In this document: positions 1 through 7,960 of the stretch, piece by piece | Position numbering within the stretch: position 1 is the stretch's first letter | How the letters are laid out: each line of letters begins with the position of its first letter | Assembly: GCA_017084465.1 (NCBI GenBank) | Contig: CP070896.1 | Span: forward strand, 5,259,501 to 5,323,500 | Origin: Lacrimispora xylanisolvens | GTDB lineage: Bacteria > Bacillota > Clostridia > Lachnospirales > Lachnospiraceae | DNA: 64,000 nt | Direction: 5' to 3' | Notes under the pieces: generated by a model | Databases searched by the model: none | Told to the model about the DNA's origin: nothing | What the model saw: only the letters and a program-made list of their open reading frames with translations | Translations under genes and position numbers: made by a program

Positions 1-802
1 AGGTAACTAGAGGAACGGCAATAATATTATCTCCGTTTAAGTTGCTGTTTAAGATTCCGCTGCAGATGGTATAGCCATTCAAGCCAATTAATAAATTAAA
101 TAACGTAGCCCGGTCACTGACATAGATGATTTTCTTTCTTGGGACAGTACTTAATATCTCCTCAGAAAAATAAAAGGAGTTATATTCCCCCTGTTCAAAA
201 GCCAGAAACGGATAGGGCATTAAATCCTCCATTGTAACAGATAATCGGCTGGAAAGAGGATGTGATGAGCTGATAAATACATGGGGAGAAGCTTCAAACA
301 ATGGGTGAAAAATCAGCCCGCTGTCTTTAAAAAGCTTTTCAAGCACCTTCTCATTAAAATCATTTAAATAAACAATACCAAGTTCACTTCTGAAATTTTT
401 CACATCCTCAATGATCTCAAACGTTCTTGTTTCCCGTAAAGTGAATTCATATTCGTCATTATCCTGCCTTTCCACCAGATTAACAAAAGCATTCACAGCA
501 AATGCATAATGCTGGGTGGATATGGAGCAGATCCTTTTTGCCGGAGTTTTTTTCAAATAATGCTGTTCCAGTAAATCAGCCTGTTCCAGAACCTGTCTTG
601 CATAGGAAAGAAATTCACTTCCGTCTGAGGAAAGAGAGATCCCCTTTGGATTTCTGTTAAATATGGTGATGCCGTATTCCTGTTCCAGTTCTTTCACTGC
701 ATTGGAAAGGCTGGGCTGGGTGATGAAAAGCTGTTTTGCAGCCTCTGATATAGAGCCGCAGTTTACAATAGTGATGATGTAACGAAGCTGCTGAAGCGTC
801 AT
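1..802 (-). CDS. LysR-family transcriptional regulator (3' end outside window)
   Basis: Partial: the gene runs off the left edge. Read from the ATG at 802 the protein starts MTLQQLRYIITIVNCGSI and continues with a typical LysR helix-turn-helix (SEAAKQLFITQPSLSNAVKELE, residues about 20-41 with the usual Q-S-LS pattern) and then a substrate-binding domain of which about 220 residues are present. It is transcribed away from the methionine-synthase-like gene at 963, the usual LysR arrangement in which the regulator controls its divergent neighbour. A perfect palindrome in the shared intergenic region (852-872) resembles the streptococcal MET-box bound by the LysR protein MtaR/MetR. I infer a methionine or homocysteine-responsive regulator; the family is certain, the effector is not visible. 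Confidence 0.9.
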   Translation of the reverse strand, partial: MTLQQLRYIITIVNCGSISEAAKQLFITQPSLSNAVKELEQEYGITIFNRNPKGISLSSDGSEFLSYARQVLEQADLLEQHYLKKTPAKRICSISTQHYAFAVNAFVNLVERQDNDEYEFTLRETRTFEIIEDVKNFRSELGIVYLNDFNEKVLEKLFKDSGLIFHPLFEASPHVFISSSHPLSSRLSVTMEDLMPYPFLAFEQGEYNSFYFSEEILSTVPRKKIIYVSDRATLFNLLIGLNGYTICSGILNSNLNGDNIIAVPLVT

Positions 803-851
803 TGCTATGGATTCCTCTCTTTCTCATTCTGTTTTTATTCTAACACAAAGT

Positions 852-872
852 GGTATAGTTTAAAACTATACC
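852..872. promoter_or_regulatory. MET-box-like LysR operator
   Basis: Perfect inverted repeat: arms GGTATAGTTT and AAACTATACC around one central A. It contains the TATAGTTTnAAACTATA core described for MtaR/MetR boxes of Lactobacillales methionine genes. It lies 20 bp upstream of the -35 box of the 963 gene, an activator position, and between the LysR gene and its divergent target. Confidence 0.8.
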
Positions 873-892
873 AGGTCATAAAAATATAGAAT

Positions 893-921
893 TTTACACA
901 TATCACTTTATCCGTTAGAAT
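893..921 (+). promoter_or_regulatory. promoter of the methionine-synthase-like gene
   Basis: TTTACA (893-898), 17 bp spacer, TAGAAT (916-921). The ribosome site GAGAGGAAAG follows at about 945-954, in front of the ATG at 963. Confidence 0.65.
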
Positions 922-962
922 AAAGAAAAACAAGGCAGGAAAAAAGAGAGGAAAGTAAAACC

Positions 963-2081
963 ATGACACAGTTAAAAAAAAGAGCACCATTTAAATTTGA
1001 TATAGTAGGAAGTTTTTTGCGTCCTGATTATTTAAAGGAGGCAAGACAGGGCTGGAAAAATGGAACCGTAACAGAGGAAGAATTAAGAAAGACTGAGGAC
1101 AGAGCCATCACAGAGCTGATCGAAAAGCAAAAAGAGGCGGGGCTTCCTGTCATTACAGACGGAGAGTTTCGAAGAAGCTGGTGGCATCTGGATTTTATGT
1201 GGGGGCTTCAGGGTGTTAAAAAACTGGAAGTGGAACGTGGCTATGCGTTTCATGACGAAGTTACCAGAGGAGAATCCGCTGGTCTGAGCGGGAAAATCTC
1301 TGGGGATAATCACCCCTTTGTAGAGCATTTTAAATTTGTGAAGCTGTTTGAGGATGATTCAGTCACTGCAAGACAGACCATACCGGCACCAGCCCAGTTT
1401 CTGGCTGAACTGGAGCGGGGAGATAATCTGGAACAGACAAAGTCTTACTATCCGGATGAAGAAGAGCTGATCCGGGATATTGCATCTGCTTATCACACCG
1501 TACTCCTTGATCTGTATGAAGCAGGATGCAGAAATGTCCAGTTTGACGACTGTACCTGGGGAATGTTTTGTGACACAAAATATTGGGAAGCCAGACAGAA
1601 GGGATCAAAATCTGTTACTACCGAGGCAGAAAAGTATGTGAGACTGAACAATCTGGCAATGGAGAATCTGCCGGAAGATCTGGTTATCAATACACATGTA
1701 TGCAGAGGCAATTATCATTCCACCTGGGCTTCATCCGGCGGATATGCCCCCATTGCCCCCCATTTATTTGGAAAAGAAAATGTTTCTGCTTACTACCTGG
1801 AATTTGATGATGAGCGTTCTGGAGATTTCGAACCCCTTCATTATGTGGATGGAGATAAGCAGGTAGTCCTTGGACTGATTACAACAAAATCTCCGGATTT
1901 AGAAGAAAAATCGCGGATCATTGAGCGAATCCGCAAGGCTTCCCGTTATATCCCTCTGGACCGCTTATCATTAAGTCCCCAATGTGGTTTTGCATCAACC
2001 GAAGAAGGAAATAAACTGACAGAAGAAGAGCAGTGGGAAAAAATAAAACTGGTAAAAGAAATTTCAGAAGAGGTCTGGTAA
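963..2081 (+). CDS. cobalamin-independent methionine synthase-like protein (YxjG/YxjH type)
   Basis: 372 residues, the length of the short MetE-C-like proteins (YxjG/YxjH of Bacillus), about half of a full MetE and lacking the N-terminal MetE barrel. Visible features: start region VGSFLRP, the D-G-E motif of ITDGEFRR (about residues 62-69), the acidic QFDDC segment, and the zinc ligand set expected of MetE C-terminal barrels: HVC (about 242-244), a downstream Glu and the QCGF cysteine near residue 340. The family transfers a methyl group to homocysteine, the donor for the short forms being less certain. The divergent LysR gene and MET-box fit a methionine role. A strong hairpin terminator at 2092 ends the unit, so it is monocistronic. 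Confidence 0.85.
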   Translation: MTQLKKRAPFKFDIVGSFLRPDYLKEARQGWKNGTVTEEELRKTEDRAITELIEKQKEAGLPVITDGEFRRSWWHLDFMWGLQGVKKLEVERGYAFHDEVTRGESAGLSGKISGDNHPFVEHFKFVKLFEDDSVTARQTIPAPAQFLAELERGDNLEQTKSYYPDEEELIRDIASAYHTVLLDLYEAGCRNVQFDDCTWGMFCDTKYWEARQKGSKSVTTEAEKYVRLNNLAMENLPEDLVINTHVCRGNYHSTWASSGGYAPIAPHLFGKENVSAYYLEFDDERSGDFEPLHYVDGDKQVVLGLITTKSPDLEEKSRIIERIRKASRYIPLDRLSLSPQCGFASTEEGNKLTEEEQWEKIKLVKEISEEVW

Positions 2082-2091
2082 AATTATCTTT

Positions 2092-2137
2092 AAAATGGTA
2101 TTGTTGTTTGAGACATAAAAACAACAGTACCATTTTT
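2092..2137 (+). terminator. Rho-independent terminator
   Basis: About 18 bp stem (AAAATGGTA...TTGTTGTTT pairing with AAACAACAG...TACCATTTT, one G-U) followed by a T run, directly after the methionine-synthase-like stop codon. Confidence 0.85.
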
Positions 2138-2160
2138 AGTTTGGCAAAGGAGGGCGCACC

Positions 2161-2502
2161 ATGAATGTACAGATATTCGGAACCAAAAAGTGTTTTGATA
2201 CGAAAAAAGCAGAACGTTATTTTAAAGAGCGTAAAATTCCGTATCAGTTGATTGATATGAAGGAAAAAGGAATGAGCAAAGGGGAATATAACAGTGTGAG
2301 ACAGGCCGTAGGTGGTACGGATGCCATGCTTGATGAGAATTGCCGGAATCAGGATATTCTGGCTCTTATCAAATACATTGCTCCTGAGGATAAAGATGAT
2401 AAGATTTTAGAAAACCAGGAAGTGTTGAAAACACCCATTGTCAGAAATGGAAAACAGGCAACAATCGGTTATCAGCCTGATACGTGGAAAGACTGGAAAT
2501 AA
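2161..2502 (+). CDS. ArsC/Spx-like thioredoxin-fold protein
   Basis: 113 residues. Begins with the thioredoxin-fold strand MNVQIFGTKKCFDTKKA, in which a single cysteine (residue 11) sits at the ArsC/Spx active-site position, then YFKERKIPYQLIDM, and a C-terminal LKTPIVRNGKQATIGY that matches the 'LxRPiv..g..a.iGf' motif of this family. There is no CxxC, so it is not a glutaredoxin. The ribosome site is AAGGAGG (about 2147-2153). Function within the family (arsenate reductase, Spx-like regulator or a general reductase) cannot be told from sequence alone. It may be transcribed alone, as the cupin gene downstream has its own promoter. Confidence 0.75.
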   Translation: MNVQIFGTKKCFDTKKAERYFKERKIPYQLIDMKEKGMSKGEYNSVRQAVGGTDAMLDENCRNQDILALIKYIAPEDKDDKILENQEVLKTPIVRNGKQATIGYQPDTWKDWK

Positions 2503-2536
2503 AAACTGACAGGTAGTGTACGGCTGCCAGATCATC

Positions 2537-2565
2537 TTGACATTATTGGTAAAATTACTTAAAAT
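2537..2565 (+). promoter_or_regulatory. promoter of the KdgF-like cupin gene
   Basis: TTGACA (2537-2542), 17 bp, TAAAAT (2560-2565); a GGAG ribosome site follows before the ATG at 2596. Confidence 0.7.
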
Positions 2566-2595
2566 TAAGAAAACTACGAAAAGGAGCGGCATAAC

Positions 2596-2940
2596 ATGAA
2601 AACAGAAAAAAATCAAAGATGGGTATTCAATCAGGACATTGAAGGAGAGAAAGCGGGAGACGGTGTTGTCAGAAAGGTGCTGGCATACTGTGACGGCATG
2701 ATGTGTGTGGAGAATCATTTTGAGCAGGGAGCCATTGGCAAGATGCATAATCACCCCCATACACAGATTACATATGTGGCCAGCGGTGCCTTTGAATTTA
2801 CCATCGGTGACGAAGTAAAGACAGTTAAGGCCGGAGATACTTTATTAAAACAGGATGGTGTGATGCATGGCTGTGTATGCCTGGAAAAAGGAATTCTAGT
2901 TGATATTTTCACCCCAATGAGAGAAGATTTTGTATCATAA
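2596..2940 (+). CDS. cupin-domain protein, KdgF-like
   Basis: 114 residues with one cupin barrel. The metal motif is clear: HNHPHTQITYV (three histidines and a Gln, about residues 52-62), then the second cupin motif with GVMHGCVCLE (about 93-102). The order VRKVLAYCDGMM-CVENHFEQGA-IGKMHNHPH and the ending DIFTPMREDF closely follow KdgF, the pectin-degradation cupin that linearises 4,5-unsaturated galacturonate to 5-keto-4-deoxyuronate. This assignment is by remembered family similarity. It fits the uronate genes 50 kb downstream (uxaC, KDPG aldolase, KDG kinases), but it stands alone here, with its own promoter and terminator. Confidence 0.75.
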   Translation: MKTEKNQRWVFNQDIEGEKAGDGVVRKVLAYCDGMMCVENHFEQGAIGKMHNHPHTQITYVASGAFEFTIGDEVKTVKAGDTLLKQDGVMHGCVCLEKGILVDIFTPMREDFVS

Positions 2941-2951
2941 AGCGTTTAAAG

Positions 2952-2996
2952 AAGATCTGTATTTTGCCGGAATTTTTGGCAGAGACAGATCTTTTT
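2952..2996 (+). terminator. Rho-independent terminator
   Basis: Stem AAGATCTGT / ACAGATCTT followed by T-rich sequence, 11 bp after the cupin stop codon. Confidence 0.7.
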
Positions 2997-3027
2997 CCTC
3001 TTTTCGGATCAAAATGGATTATCTAAA

Positions 3028-3040
3028 GTGACATGGTCAC
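3028..3040. promoter_or_regulatory. Crp/Fnr-type palindrome in front of the ferredoxin operon
   Basis: Perfect palindrome GTGAC-ATG-GTCAC. A TAAGAT -10 box lies at 3063-3068 with no good -35 box; with a start near 3075 the palindrome is centred at about -41, the class II activator position for Crp/Fnr-family proteins. The identity of the regulator is inference. Confidence 0.45.
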
Positions 3041-3092
3041 GGAAAAATTGGAAAAAATCTGTTAAGATCTAGAAAAAAACATGGAGGAAGCA

Positions 3093-3322
3093 ATGACGTT
3101 ACAAAAAAACAAGAGGTATGCGGTTGTAGATGAGACCCATTGTGTCGCCTGCGGCAGCTGTATGAAAGTGTGTCCGAAAGGAGCCATTACAATACCATGT
3201 GGGATCACAGCAAAATAGACTCGGAAAAATGTGTTGGCTGTGGTTTGTGTGCAAAGGCCTGTCCGGCATCAGTGATTCATATTGAAATACTGAAAAGGAG
3301 GGAAGAAGATGAAAACAAATAA
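3093..3322 (+). CDS. 2[4Fe-4S] ferredoxin (frameshift in this sequence)
   Basis: Two cysteine clusters are present but in different frames: CVACGSCMKVCP in the first half and CVGCGLCAKACP in the second. Reading from the ATG at 3093 (GGAGG five bases upstream) the frame hits TAG after ITAK at about 3216; adding one A to the AAAA run at 3212-3215 joins it to IDSEKCVGCG and gives a normal two-cluster ferredoxin of about 77 residues. The break is best explained by a one-base homopolymer error. The end overlaps the start of the NapH-like gene by 14 bp, so the two are translationally linked: a soluble electron carrier with a membrane iron-sulfur protein. Confidence 0.8.
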
Positions 3323-3896
3323 GAAAAAAAACTGGTATGATTATCTCTGGCTGGCATCCTTGCTCTATCTGATCCTGGGATTCTTTAATATACTTTTTGC
3401 CTGGCTGGGACTCCTTTGTTTCCTGATTCCATTGGGAATCTCTGCAGTTAAGGGAAATAAAACCTATTGCAATCACTACTGCGGCAGAGGCCAGCTTCTG
3501 GATCTTCTTGGAAACAGACTGAAATTATCCCGGAAAAAAGATATACCAGCATTCATAAGAAGCCGTGGATTCCGATATGGATTTCTCCTCTTTTTTCTTA
3601 TCATGTTTGGAAATATGCTGTTCACCACCTATCTGGTTTTTTCAGATGCAGGAAGCTTAAAGCAGGCAGTGCAGCTTTTATGGACCTTTAAACTTCCCTG
3701 GCATTTTGCTTATCATGGAACCATAGCAGCGGACTGGGTTGCCCAGTTTGCCTTCGGATTCTACAGCGTCATGCTCACATCCACAGTACTTGGTATTATT
3801 ACCATGGTTTTGTATAAACCAAGATCCTGGTGCGTATACTGTCCCATGGGAACTATGACACAACAGATTTGTAAGTTAAAGGACAAATCATCATAA
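3309..3896 (+). CDS. NapH/NosR-like 4Fe-4S membrane protein
   Basis: 195 residues with about four hydrophobic segments (roughly 15-45, 95-120, 135-150 and 155-175). Two cysteine motifs lie near the membrane faces: CNHYCGRGQLLDLL (about 56-69) and CVYCPMGT (about 176-183), the CxxxCxxG and CxxCP pattern typical of NapH/NosR/CcoG-type proteins that pass electrons across or along the membrane. It lies in an operon with the ferredoxin and ahead of rubredoxin, so a role in a low-potential electron chain, perhaps in oxygen or peroxide defence, is likely. The exact donor and acceptor cannot be seen. Confidence 0.75.
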   Translation: MKTNKKKNWYDYLWLASLLYLILGFFNILFAWLGLLCFLIPLGISAVKGNKTYCNHYCGRGQLLDLLGNRLKLSRKKDIPAFIRSRGFRYGFLLFFLIMFGNMLFTTYLVFSDAGSLKQAVQLLWTFKLPWHFAYHGTIAADWVAQFAFGFYSVMLTSTVLGIITMVLYKPRSWCVYCPMGTMTQQICKLKDKSS

Positions 3897-3901
3897 ATCT
3901 A

Positions 3902-3930
3902 TTGATAAAAAACATATTATATGCTATAAA
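3902..3930 (+). promoter_or_regulatory. promoter of the rubredoxin gene
   Basis: TTGATA (3902-3907), 17 bp, TATAAA (3925-3930) preceded by an extended TGC. It allows rubredoxin to be transcribed apart from the ferredoxin genes. Confidence 0.65.
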
Positions 3931-3964
3931 AGAAGCACAGAGAAATGTAAGGAGGTGACAGGGG

Positions 3965-4123
3965 ATGGCAAAATATGTTTGTGAACCATGCGGATACGTA
4001 TATGATCCAGAAATCGGTGATCCTGATTCTGGTATTGAGCCAGGCACTGCATTTGAGGATATTCCAGAGGATTGGGTTTGCCCAGTATGTGGAGTTGGTA
4101 AAGATATGTTTGTTGAAGAATAA
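3965..4123 (+). CDS. rubredoxin
   Basis: 52 residues, the standard rubredoxin length. Both metal knuckles are present: CEPCGYVYDP (residues 6-15) and CPVCGVGKD (about 39-47), giving the four cysteines that hold one iron, with the conserved GIEPGTAFEDIPEDWVCP between them. The ribosome site AAGGAGGTGA at 3949-3958 sets the ATG at 3965. Rubredoxins shuttle single electrons in the cytoplasm, in anaerobes mostly to oxygen, peroxide or superoxide reductases; none of those partners is in this window. It has its own promoter and terminator. Confidence 0.97.
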   Translation: MAKYVCEPCGYVYDPEIGDPDSGIEPGTAFEDIPEDWVCPVCGVGKDMFVEE

Positions 4124-4152
4124 ACCTGCAGTCATCTTTGAACGGCAGACAT

Positions 4153-4199
4153 GCCTTCAAGCCACAGGCGATTTATTGCCTGGCTTGAAGGCTTTTTTT
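4153..4199 (+). terminator. Rho-independent terminator after rubredoxin
   Basis: Stem GCCTTCAAGCC / GGCTTGAAGGC followed by seven T residues. Its T run touches the stop codon of the convergent protease gene. Confidence 0.9.
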
Positions 4200-5871
4200 A
4201 ATTACTGGTGAAACGCTCAAACAGCCGGTTTATATCAACCTGACCATATCCCCATATATTGTTGGGATAAGTGTTTGCCGGATTTCTAACGGCACCGCTT
4301 ATCATCAGCCGGTTCACGTCATTGCCGGTGAGTCTGGGATAATTTCCCTTTACAATTCCCCATTCAAATACCATAGCAATGATTCCCGCTGCATGGGCAG
4401 CAGCAGCTCCCGTTCCGGTTGCGGTTCCATAAAGGCCTCCCGGTACTGCACAGGTGAGTTCAAAGCCCGGAGCTGAAAGATCGGGTTTTACCTGACCCGT
4501 TCTTGTATAGCCTCTTCCTGATTCCGGAAGAATGCTGTCATTTAACTGATTATAGGCAGCTACTGTCAACTGGTGCCTTGCATTCCCTGGTGATGTAATG
4601 GTCGTATCCGGACTTGAATCCAGGAAAAAGGTATCATTTGATAAAAGACTACCGGCGGGAAGCCAGGAATGAAAGGAAAAAGCCTCATTTTCCGGACTCT
4701 GCGCCCGCAGATACCAGATTCCGGGAAGGGGATTACTAAAGCGCAGAAGAATCACCTGCTCCCCAGTCTCCTCTTCAAAAATAATATTATTCACATAGAT
4801 TGTGGTCTTATTAAAAATAAAGCTGAACTTTCTGCACTGGTTTAATCCCGGGTAAACCGGCTGGGTAGATTCACGGTTGGGAGAGGAGATATCGATGGAA
4901 AGTCTGGCAGGTGCATAAGTCCAGATTTCCATGGCAAATAAAGTGTCACTGCTGCCCACTCTCAGCTCAATATCATTGTAGTAAGGGGCAGCCAAAGTAG
5001 AATTGTAGTAGTGACGCTGGCTGTTTCCCTCATTGCCGGCAGCAACGGAGATCCCATTGCCGGGAAGAAGGGCCAGATGGTCTAAATAAGCGCTGGTTGC
5101 ACCTCTTCCGTCATGACCACCCTGATTGCTTGCGAGAGCAATGCAAATGACTACAGGACGGTTAAAGCGGGAAGCAACCGTAACGGCATAGCGAATGCCA
5201 AGAATTATATCGGATTCCTGATAGCAGTTTGCATTTTCAGGGGCAAAGGCCACTTTTTTCAGAACAGGCTTTGCTTCCTTTAACTTAACAATCACCAGAT
5301 CAGATTGGGGAACAATTCCGCGAAACCCCTGCTGTTCGTTGGGGGAGCCGGCCAGAATACTGGCAATGGCAGTTCCGTGTCCCAGTGTATCTGTCATGGG
5401 AATAACACTTAAAGGGTCTGGTGATTTAAGGGCAGCATTAATCTGTTCCCTGCTGTATTCGGTTCCAAAGGTAAATTCATTGGGGATGGTGCCTGACTGA
5501 TCGGTCTGATCCCACATGGTAAGAATCCGGGAAGTACCGTCATTAAAGAGAAATGCCGGATGACGGTAATCAATCCCAGTATCAATGACCGCTACCAATA
5601 CCCCCTGCCCGTATAAAGCCAGAAAGGGATTTGTCTGTACCGTAGTAACTCCCGATTTTTCCAGGCTTATGGTTGAGGCAAGGGTGTAAAGGGTAGGAAA
5701 GCTGCTGTAAGAATGCTTTCCAAGGTCACAGGGATCTCCGGTGCCGGCGGGGATATGAAGCAGAGAGTTCTGTCTGTTTAAATAGGTGATATTATCACCG
5801 GTATCATAGGTTGGTGCCAGGGCGGTGCTAATCATTAAATCATAATAACTGTTATCCAGAATTTTTGACAA
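4198..5871 (-). CDS. subtilisin-like S8 protein without catalytic serine (Csp-like pseudoprotease)
   Basis: 557 residues. The TTG at 5871 is chosen because GGAGG (5879-5883) sits seven bases upstream. Subtilase landmarks: Asp97 in VAVIDTGID, His165 in DTLGHGTAIAS, the SVAAGNEGN oxyanion region and the C-terminal WGYGQVDI. At the serine position the motif is TGTGAAAAHAAG instead of GTSxAAxxxAG, so residue 488 is Gly (codon GGA at 4408-4410). The Csp-type layout, with a long insert between His and Ser and no signal peptide, resembles clostridial spore-germination subtilases; C. difficile CspC and CspA are pseudoproteases, CspC with Gly at this place. Role in germination is inference. It lies downstream of an amidase gene on the same strand. 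Confidence 0.8.
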   Translation of the reverse strand: MSKILDNSYYDLMISTALAPTYDTGDNITYLNRQNSLLHIPAGTGDPCDLGKHSYSSFPTLYTLASTISLEKSGVTTVQTNPFLALYGQGVLVAVIDTGIDYRHPAFLFNDGTSRILTMWDQTDQSGTIPNEFTFGTEYSREQINAALKSPDPLSVIPMTDTLGHGTAIASILAGSPNEQQGFRGIVPQSDLVIVKLKEAKPVLKKVAFAPENANCYQESDIILGIRYAVTVASRFNRPVVICIALASNQGGHDGRGATSAYLDHLALLPGNGISVAAGNEGNSQRHYYNSTLAAPYYNDIELRVGSSDTLFAMEIWTYAPARLSIDISSPNRESTQPVYPGLNQCRKFSFIFNKTTIYVNNIIFEEETGEQVILLRFSNPLPGIWYLRAQSPENEAFSFHSWLPAGSLLSNDTFFLDSSPDTTITSPGNARHQLTVAAYNQLNDSILPESGRGYTRTGQVKPDLSAPGFELTCAVPGGLYGTATGTGAAAAHAAGIIAMVFEWGIVKGNYPRLTGNDVNRLMISGAVRNPANTYPNNIWGYGQVDINRLFERFTSN

Positions 5872-5944
5872 ACCTGTTCCTCCCTGCCAGTTTGGGCCGT
5901 AATTTATGATATATTTTATGCACGAAGGCAGGGATTATGAGCTC

Positions 5945-6825
5945 TTAGTTGGTAGGTGGTGCCGAAACAGTAGCAGTGGCTGTTGTAAAAGTGGACTTTC
6001 CAGCTTTGTTTAAATATTCAATGATACCTTTGGCATCAGCCTCTCCCAGTTTCTTTAACTGCTCGTCGGTGGAGAGAAATCCGGTTAAGTCGCTGATGTA
6101 ATTGATGTATCCATGTTCAATAATAAAACCACGGAGACCGTACATCTGGGAATAGCGGGGGATTGCATAGTAATCAGCAGTACTTCCATCTGGATATAAG
6201 GTTCCGTTTTTGGAATCCTGAAGGATTAATCCTCTGTTGTGAAGTCCAAGGCCGGTAAGCTGGTTTAAAATTGTATTTGCTGCATCCTGGGACTGAATGG
6301 CCACGTCATTGTTAAACCGTCCGGTTCTGGGAGACATGGAACTGGCGCCGTAAGCGTTTCTTGTGGTGCCGTTTCCTGCGATGGAATCCACGTGAAGACT
6401 GACAAACAAGTCTGCGCGGACGGAAGCCGCAAAAGCAGCCCGCTGATCCAGAGGAACGGTGACCTCGGAACTGTCTTTCGTCATATAAACGGTATAGTTG
6501 GAATTTTTCTCCAGATACTCTTTCGTATAATTGGCTATTTTCATTGTAATGATATCTTCATAATAGGTAACTCCGTCGTATTCGAAGTGGCAGCCGGAGT
6601 AGTGACCGTCTGTTTTTCCATGTCCAGGGTCTAAAACAACCACACAGTTGGATTTTAAACTCATTCCAGGACCGATCTCAGGCGCAGCAGTATGGTTAAC
6701 CGGAGGAGCAAAGGCAGGTCCGGATTCTTCTTCCGCTTTTGCTGTGAAAACAACAGAAGATGAGAACAGGGCTGCAAGCATTATGACACCGGTAGTACGT
6801 TTAAAATCTGATTATAACGAAACAT
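5945..6825 (-). CDS. secreted N-acetylmuramoyl-L-alanine amidase (frameshift near the start)
   Basis: Amidase_3 fold: zinc ligands in LDPGHGK and in SLHVDS, a Glu between them in YYEDIITM, and the catalytic Glu in IIEHGY near the end. It hydrolyses the bond between muramic acid and L-Ala in peptidoglycan. The frame open from 6781 starts inside a signal peptide (MLAALFSSSVVFTAKA). The real start is probably the ATG at 6825 with AGGAGG just upstream; from it MFRYNQIL runs into a stop unless one base is restored in the TTT run at 6800-6802, which then gives ...ILKRTTGVIMLAALFSSS, a proper n-region plus h-region. A Thr/Ala-rich tail (TFTTATATVSAPPTN) ends the protein. Confidence 0.85.
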
Positions 6826-6860
6826 GATAGATCCTCCTGAGTAATGGCATTTTGCCCAAT

Positions 6861-6889
6861 ATTATAGCACCAATTTCCATAATCTGCAA
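6861..6889 (-). promoter_or_regulatory. promoter of the amidase gene
   Basis: On the minus strand: TTGCAG (6884-6889), 17 bp, TATAAT (6861-6866). Confidence 0.65.
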
Positions 6890-6960
6890 ATGGTATTCTA
6901 TGAATTTTTCATCTCCTGTGGTAGAATGGGGAGTGTAAAAATGGAACAGGAGAACTGCTT

Positions 6961-7917
6961 ATGAATTATTACTTCGCCCCCATGGAGGGGATTACAGGAT
7001 ATATTTACAGAAATGCACATCGTAAGTTTTTCAAGGATGTAGACGTATACTTCACACCTTTTATTGTACCGACACAGAACCGTGAATTTTCTTCCAGAGA
7101 AAAAAATGATATTCTTCCGGAGCATAATGAGGGCGCAAGGACGATTCCCCAGATTATGACCAATCATTGGGAGGGCTTCGTCTGGACCGCTACGGAACTA
7201 AAAAAATATGGATATGATGAGGTAAATCTAAATCTGGGCTGTCCATCTAAAACGGTTGTATCCAAGCAAAGAGGCTCTGGTTTTCTTGCAGTTCCTGATC
7301 AGTTAGACCAGTTTCTGGACCGGATTTTTTCCATTGATATGAGCATTTCCATTAAAACCAGAATTGGAAAGGACAGTCCGGAGGAATTTTACCGTCTTAT
7401 GGAAATCTATAACAAGTATCCGGTTAAGGAGCTGATTATCCATCCCAGGATCCAAACGGATTTTTACCGGAATACTCCAAACTGGGACATGTTTCAGATG
7501 GCGGTCACCGTTAGTAAAAATCCCGTCTGCTATAATGGAGATCTATTTACTCCTGAGGCATATGACCGAATGGTTCAGAGATTTCCATCTGTAGACCGGG
7601 TGATGCTTGGCAGGGGACTGATTGCCAACCCCATGCTTGCAGGAGAAATAAAAGGACAGGGGCGTCTTAAAAAAGAGCAGCTGAGGGCATTTCATGACGA
7701 AATTCTTTCTGGATACCAGGAAACCGTATCTGGCGACCGCAATCTGCTGTTTAAAATGAAAGAACTGTGGGCTTATATGCTTCAATCTTTTGAAAACAGC
7801 GAAAAGCACGGGAAAAAGATACAAAAATCCCAGAATCTATGGGACTACACCTCTGCTGTAAATGCACTTTTTAAAGATCTGGAGTTAAAATCTTCTATGG
7901 ATTTTCTTCCCCGGTGA
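6961..7917 (+). CDS. tRNA-dihydrouridine synthase
   Basis: 318 residues of a FMN-binding TIM barrel. Family motifs: APMEGITG at the start, NLGCPSKTV (about residues 92-100) with the catalytic cysteine that protonates the uracil ring, IKTRIG (Lys contacts the substrate), IIHPR and GRGLIANP (phosphate-binding loop). It reduces uridine in the tRNA D-loop with NADPH. The ribosome site ACAGGAG is 8-9 bases before the ATG. The gene is divergent from the amidase and appears monocistronic. The length and motifs are full, so no sign of damage. Confidence 0.93.
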   Translation: MNYYFAPMEGITGYIYRNAHRKFFKDVDVYFTPFIVPTQNREFSSREKNDILPEHNEGARTIPQIMTNHWEGFVWTATELKKYGYDEVNLNLGCPSKTVVSKQRGSGFLAVPDQLDQFLDRIFSIDMSISIKTRIGKDSPEEFYRLMEIYNKYPVKELIIHPRIQTDFYRNTPNWDMFQMAVTVSKNPVCYNGDLFTPEAYDRMVQRFPSVDRVMLGRGLIANPMLAGEIKGQGRLKKEQLRAFHDEILSGYQETVSGDRNLLFKMKELWAYMLQSFENSEKHGKKIQKSQNLWDYTSAVNALFKDLELKSSMDFLPR

Positions 7918-7960
7918 TTTTTTGCAAAGATAAAAAAACGAATATTTTGTGATCGGATGG

